From Trebonia sp036276115 (GTDB lineage Bacteria; Actinomycetota; Actinomycetes; Streptosporangiales; Streptosporangiaceae): 50,506 nucleotides of DNA. Position numbers and translations under genes: made by a program. Under the pieces are notes generated by a model. The model did not search any database. It was not told the DNA's origin and saw only the letters and a list, made by a program, of their open reading frames with translations. Positions 49,399-50,506 of the stretch are shown one piece after another; within the stretch, counting starts at the first letter, position 1, and each line of letters begins with the position of its first letter. The stretch spans positions 1 to 50,506 of the forward strand of contig DATBEM010000059.1 in the NCBI GenBank assembly GCA_036276115.1, read 5' to 3'.

Positions 49399-50506
49399 CT
49401 CCAGCTTGACCGGCGGCACGCCGGGCGGCTCGAACCCCATCACCTGGCCGTAGAACGCCAGCTCGGCCTCCAGGGCGGCGATGATGGACTCCGCCCGGCG
49501 GAAGCCGTGCGACTCGCCCGCGAACGCGATGTAGGCGTGCGGGATGCCGTGCGCGGCCAGGTCACGGGCGATCGACTCCGCCTGCGGCGGGGGCACGATC
49601 GGGTCGTCGAGCCCCTGCAGCAGCAGGACGGGGCAGGTCCCGGGCCCGACGTGCCCGAGCGGGGACCGCTCGTCGTACAGCGCCGCCGCCTCCGGCAGCG
49701 GCCCCACCAGCCCGTCGAGGTAGCGGGACTCGAAGTCGTGGGTGATGTGCACGAACTGCTTCAGGTCCGAGACCCCGAAGTAGGACGCCCCGGCCGCGAA
49801 CACCGGCTCCCGCGGCGTGCCGTCGGCGGCGGTTAGCCCGCTGGTGACCGAGGCGAGCACCGTCCAGCCGCCGGCCGACCCGCCCCGGATGCCCAGCCGC
49901 GCCCGGTCCGCCTCGCCGCCGGCCGCCAGGGCCAGGGCCGCGTTCATGGCGTCGGTGACGTCCACCAGGCCCCACTGGCCCTTGAGGCGCTCGCGGTAGG
50001 CCCGGCCGTACCCGGTCGACCCGCCGTAGTTCACGTCGATCACGCCGATGCCGCGGCTGGTGAAGTAGGCCTTCTCCAGGTCCAGCAGCGGCAGCACGTG
50101 CGAGGTCGGCCCGCCGTGGATCCACACCAGGTAGGGCGGCCGTTCCCCCTCCGGGGCGATCGCGTCCGGCGACGTGGGCGGGTACACCAGCGCGTGGACG
50201 ACCGGCTCCCCGGCCGCCGCCGTCAGTTCTACCTGGCGCGGGACGGGCAGGTAGTCCGGCCGGGTGCTGCTCTCCTCCTGGCGCAGGACTTCCCACTTTT
50301 CACGGGCCCGGGCGTCGGCCCGGACGACGGCCATCGGCGTCGACGGCCCGCCCGCGACCCCGGCGATGACCTGGCCGCCCACCGCGATGCCGGAGAAGCC
50401 GAACGTCCGGTAGCCGCCGCCGGCCTCCTCCAGCGCGCCGGTGGCCGGGTCGAGGATGGCCAGCCGCGTCTCCCCGACGCCGTGCAGCGTCGCCAGCCGC
50501 CCGTCG
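49393..50506 (-). CDS. S9 family peptidase (acylaminoacyl-peptidase/DPP-like), start beyond window
   Basis: C-terminal portion (about 371 residues) of a beta-propeller plus alpha/beta-hydrolase serine peptidase; the frame runs out of the window on the upstream side. Catalytic landmarks: WIHGGPTSHV (oxyanion region), GIRGGSAGGWTVL (nucleophile Ser), GLDDPIVPP (Asp) and AGESHGFR (His). The propeller part includes LAILDPATGALEE. It is closer to dipeptidyl-peptidase IV/acylaminoacyl-peptidases (S9B/C) than to the POP-type gene near 8.4-10.7 kb. It is convergent with the pstB-like gene. Confidence 0.9.
   Translation of the reverse strand, partial: DGRLATLHGVGETRLAILDPATGALEEAGGGYRTFGFSGIAVGGQVIAGVAGGPSTPMAVVRADARAREKWEVLRQEESSTRPDYLPVPRQVELTAAAGEPVVHALVYPPTSPDAIAPEGERPPYLVWIHGGPTSHVLPLLDLEKAYFTSRGIGVIDVNYGGSTGYGRAYRERLKGQWGLVDVTDAMNAALALAAGGEADRARLGIRGGSAGGWTVLASVTSGLTAADGTPREPVFAAGASYFGVSDLKQFVHITHDFESRYLDGLVGPLPEAAALYDERSPLGHVGPGTCPVLLLQGLDDPIVPPPQAESIARDLAAHGIPHAYIAFAGESHGFRRAESIIAALEAELAFYGQVMGFEPPGVPPVKLEP

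Overview
This is a chromosomal segment of a very GC-rich actinobacterium. By eye it is above 70 percent G+C, with strong G/C third-position bias, GTG starts and actinobacterial signatures: a DUF3046 protein, a TIGR03086/mycothiol-isomerase-type protein, a ClgR-type XRE regulator, a LexA box and a PafBC-type promoter before recA. The core gene order dapA - rnj (RNase J) - ftsK - rodZ-like - rimO - pgsA - cinA - clgR - lhr - DUF3046 - recA - recX - rny matches the conserved dapA-to-recX neighbourhood of Actinomycetia. I place it near Streptomycetales/Streptosporangiales on recalled synteny only. I see no rRNA, tRNA, CRISPR array, insertion sequence or prophage.

Layout. 1-13.1 kb is accessory metabolism and transport on both strands: a partial acyl-CoA synthetase, an ApbE flavin transferase, a truncated haemoglobin, a TetR/DHA2-MFS pair with a clear operator-promoter, a YfhO-type membrane protein downstream of a prolyl oligopeptidase, a small HNH protein and a second MFS exporter. 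12.7-13.15 kb is an AT-richer gap with short repeats. 13.2-16.8 kb holds a MOSC protein, dapA and rnj. 16.8-24 kb is variable: an AraC regulator, a TIGR03086 protein, an acyl-CoA-dehydrogenase-like protein, bioB with a coupled GNAT gene that may start at CTG, and a frameshifted DUF222/HNH gene. 24-31.8 kb is the ftsK-rodZ-rimO-pgsA-cinA-clgR run. 32-34.2 kb holds an Rrf2 regulator and an ArsR operon whose middle gene has decayed into a chimera. 34.3-39.8 kb is the very large Lhr helicase. 39.9-43.8 kb holds a PhnB-like protein, a septum-formation/DUF4190 membrane protein, DUF3046 and an EgtE-like PLP enzyme. 43.8-48.2 kb is recA-recX and rny. A lone pstB homologue that has lost its ABC signature motif and an S9 peptidase (partial) close the window.

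How the genes work together. RNase J and RNase Y supply RNA turnover, FtsK and RodZ-like act in division and chromosome segregation, and RecA/RecX/Lhr in DNA repair. RecA is apparently under both LexA and PafBC control. The main oddities are three disrupted genes (DUF222/HNH, the MDMPI/SRPBCC chimera, pstB) and a recurring pattern of 14-19 bp tandem micro-duplications in linkers, after stop codons and over start sites; one of these accounts for a frameshift. I do not see a clear new defence or biosynthetic system. The candidates most worth checking are the decayed ArsR operon, the signature-less pstB, the CTG-coupled acetyltransferase and the micro-duplication pattern.
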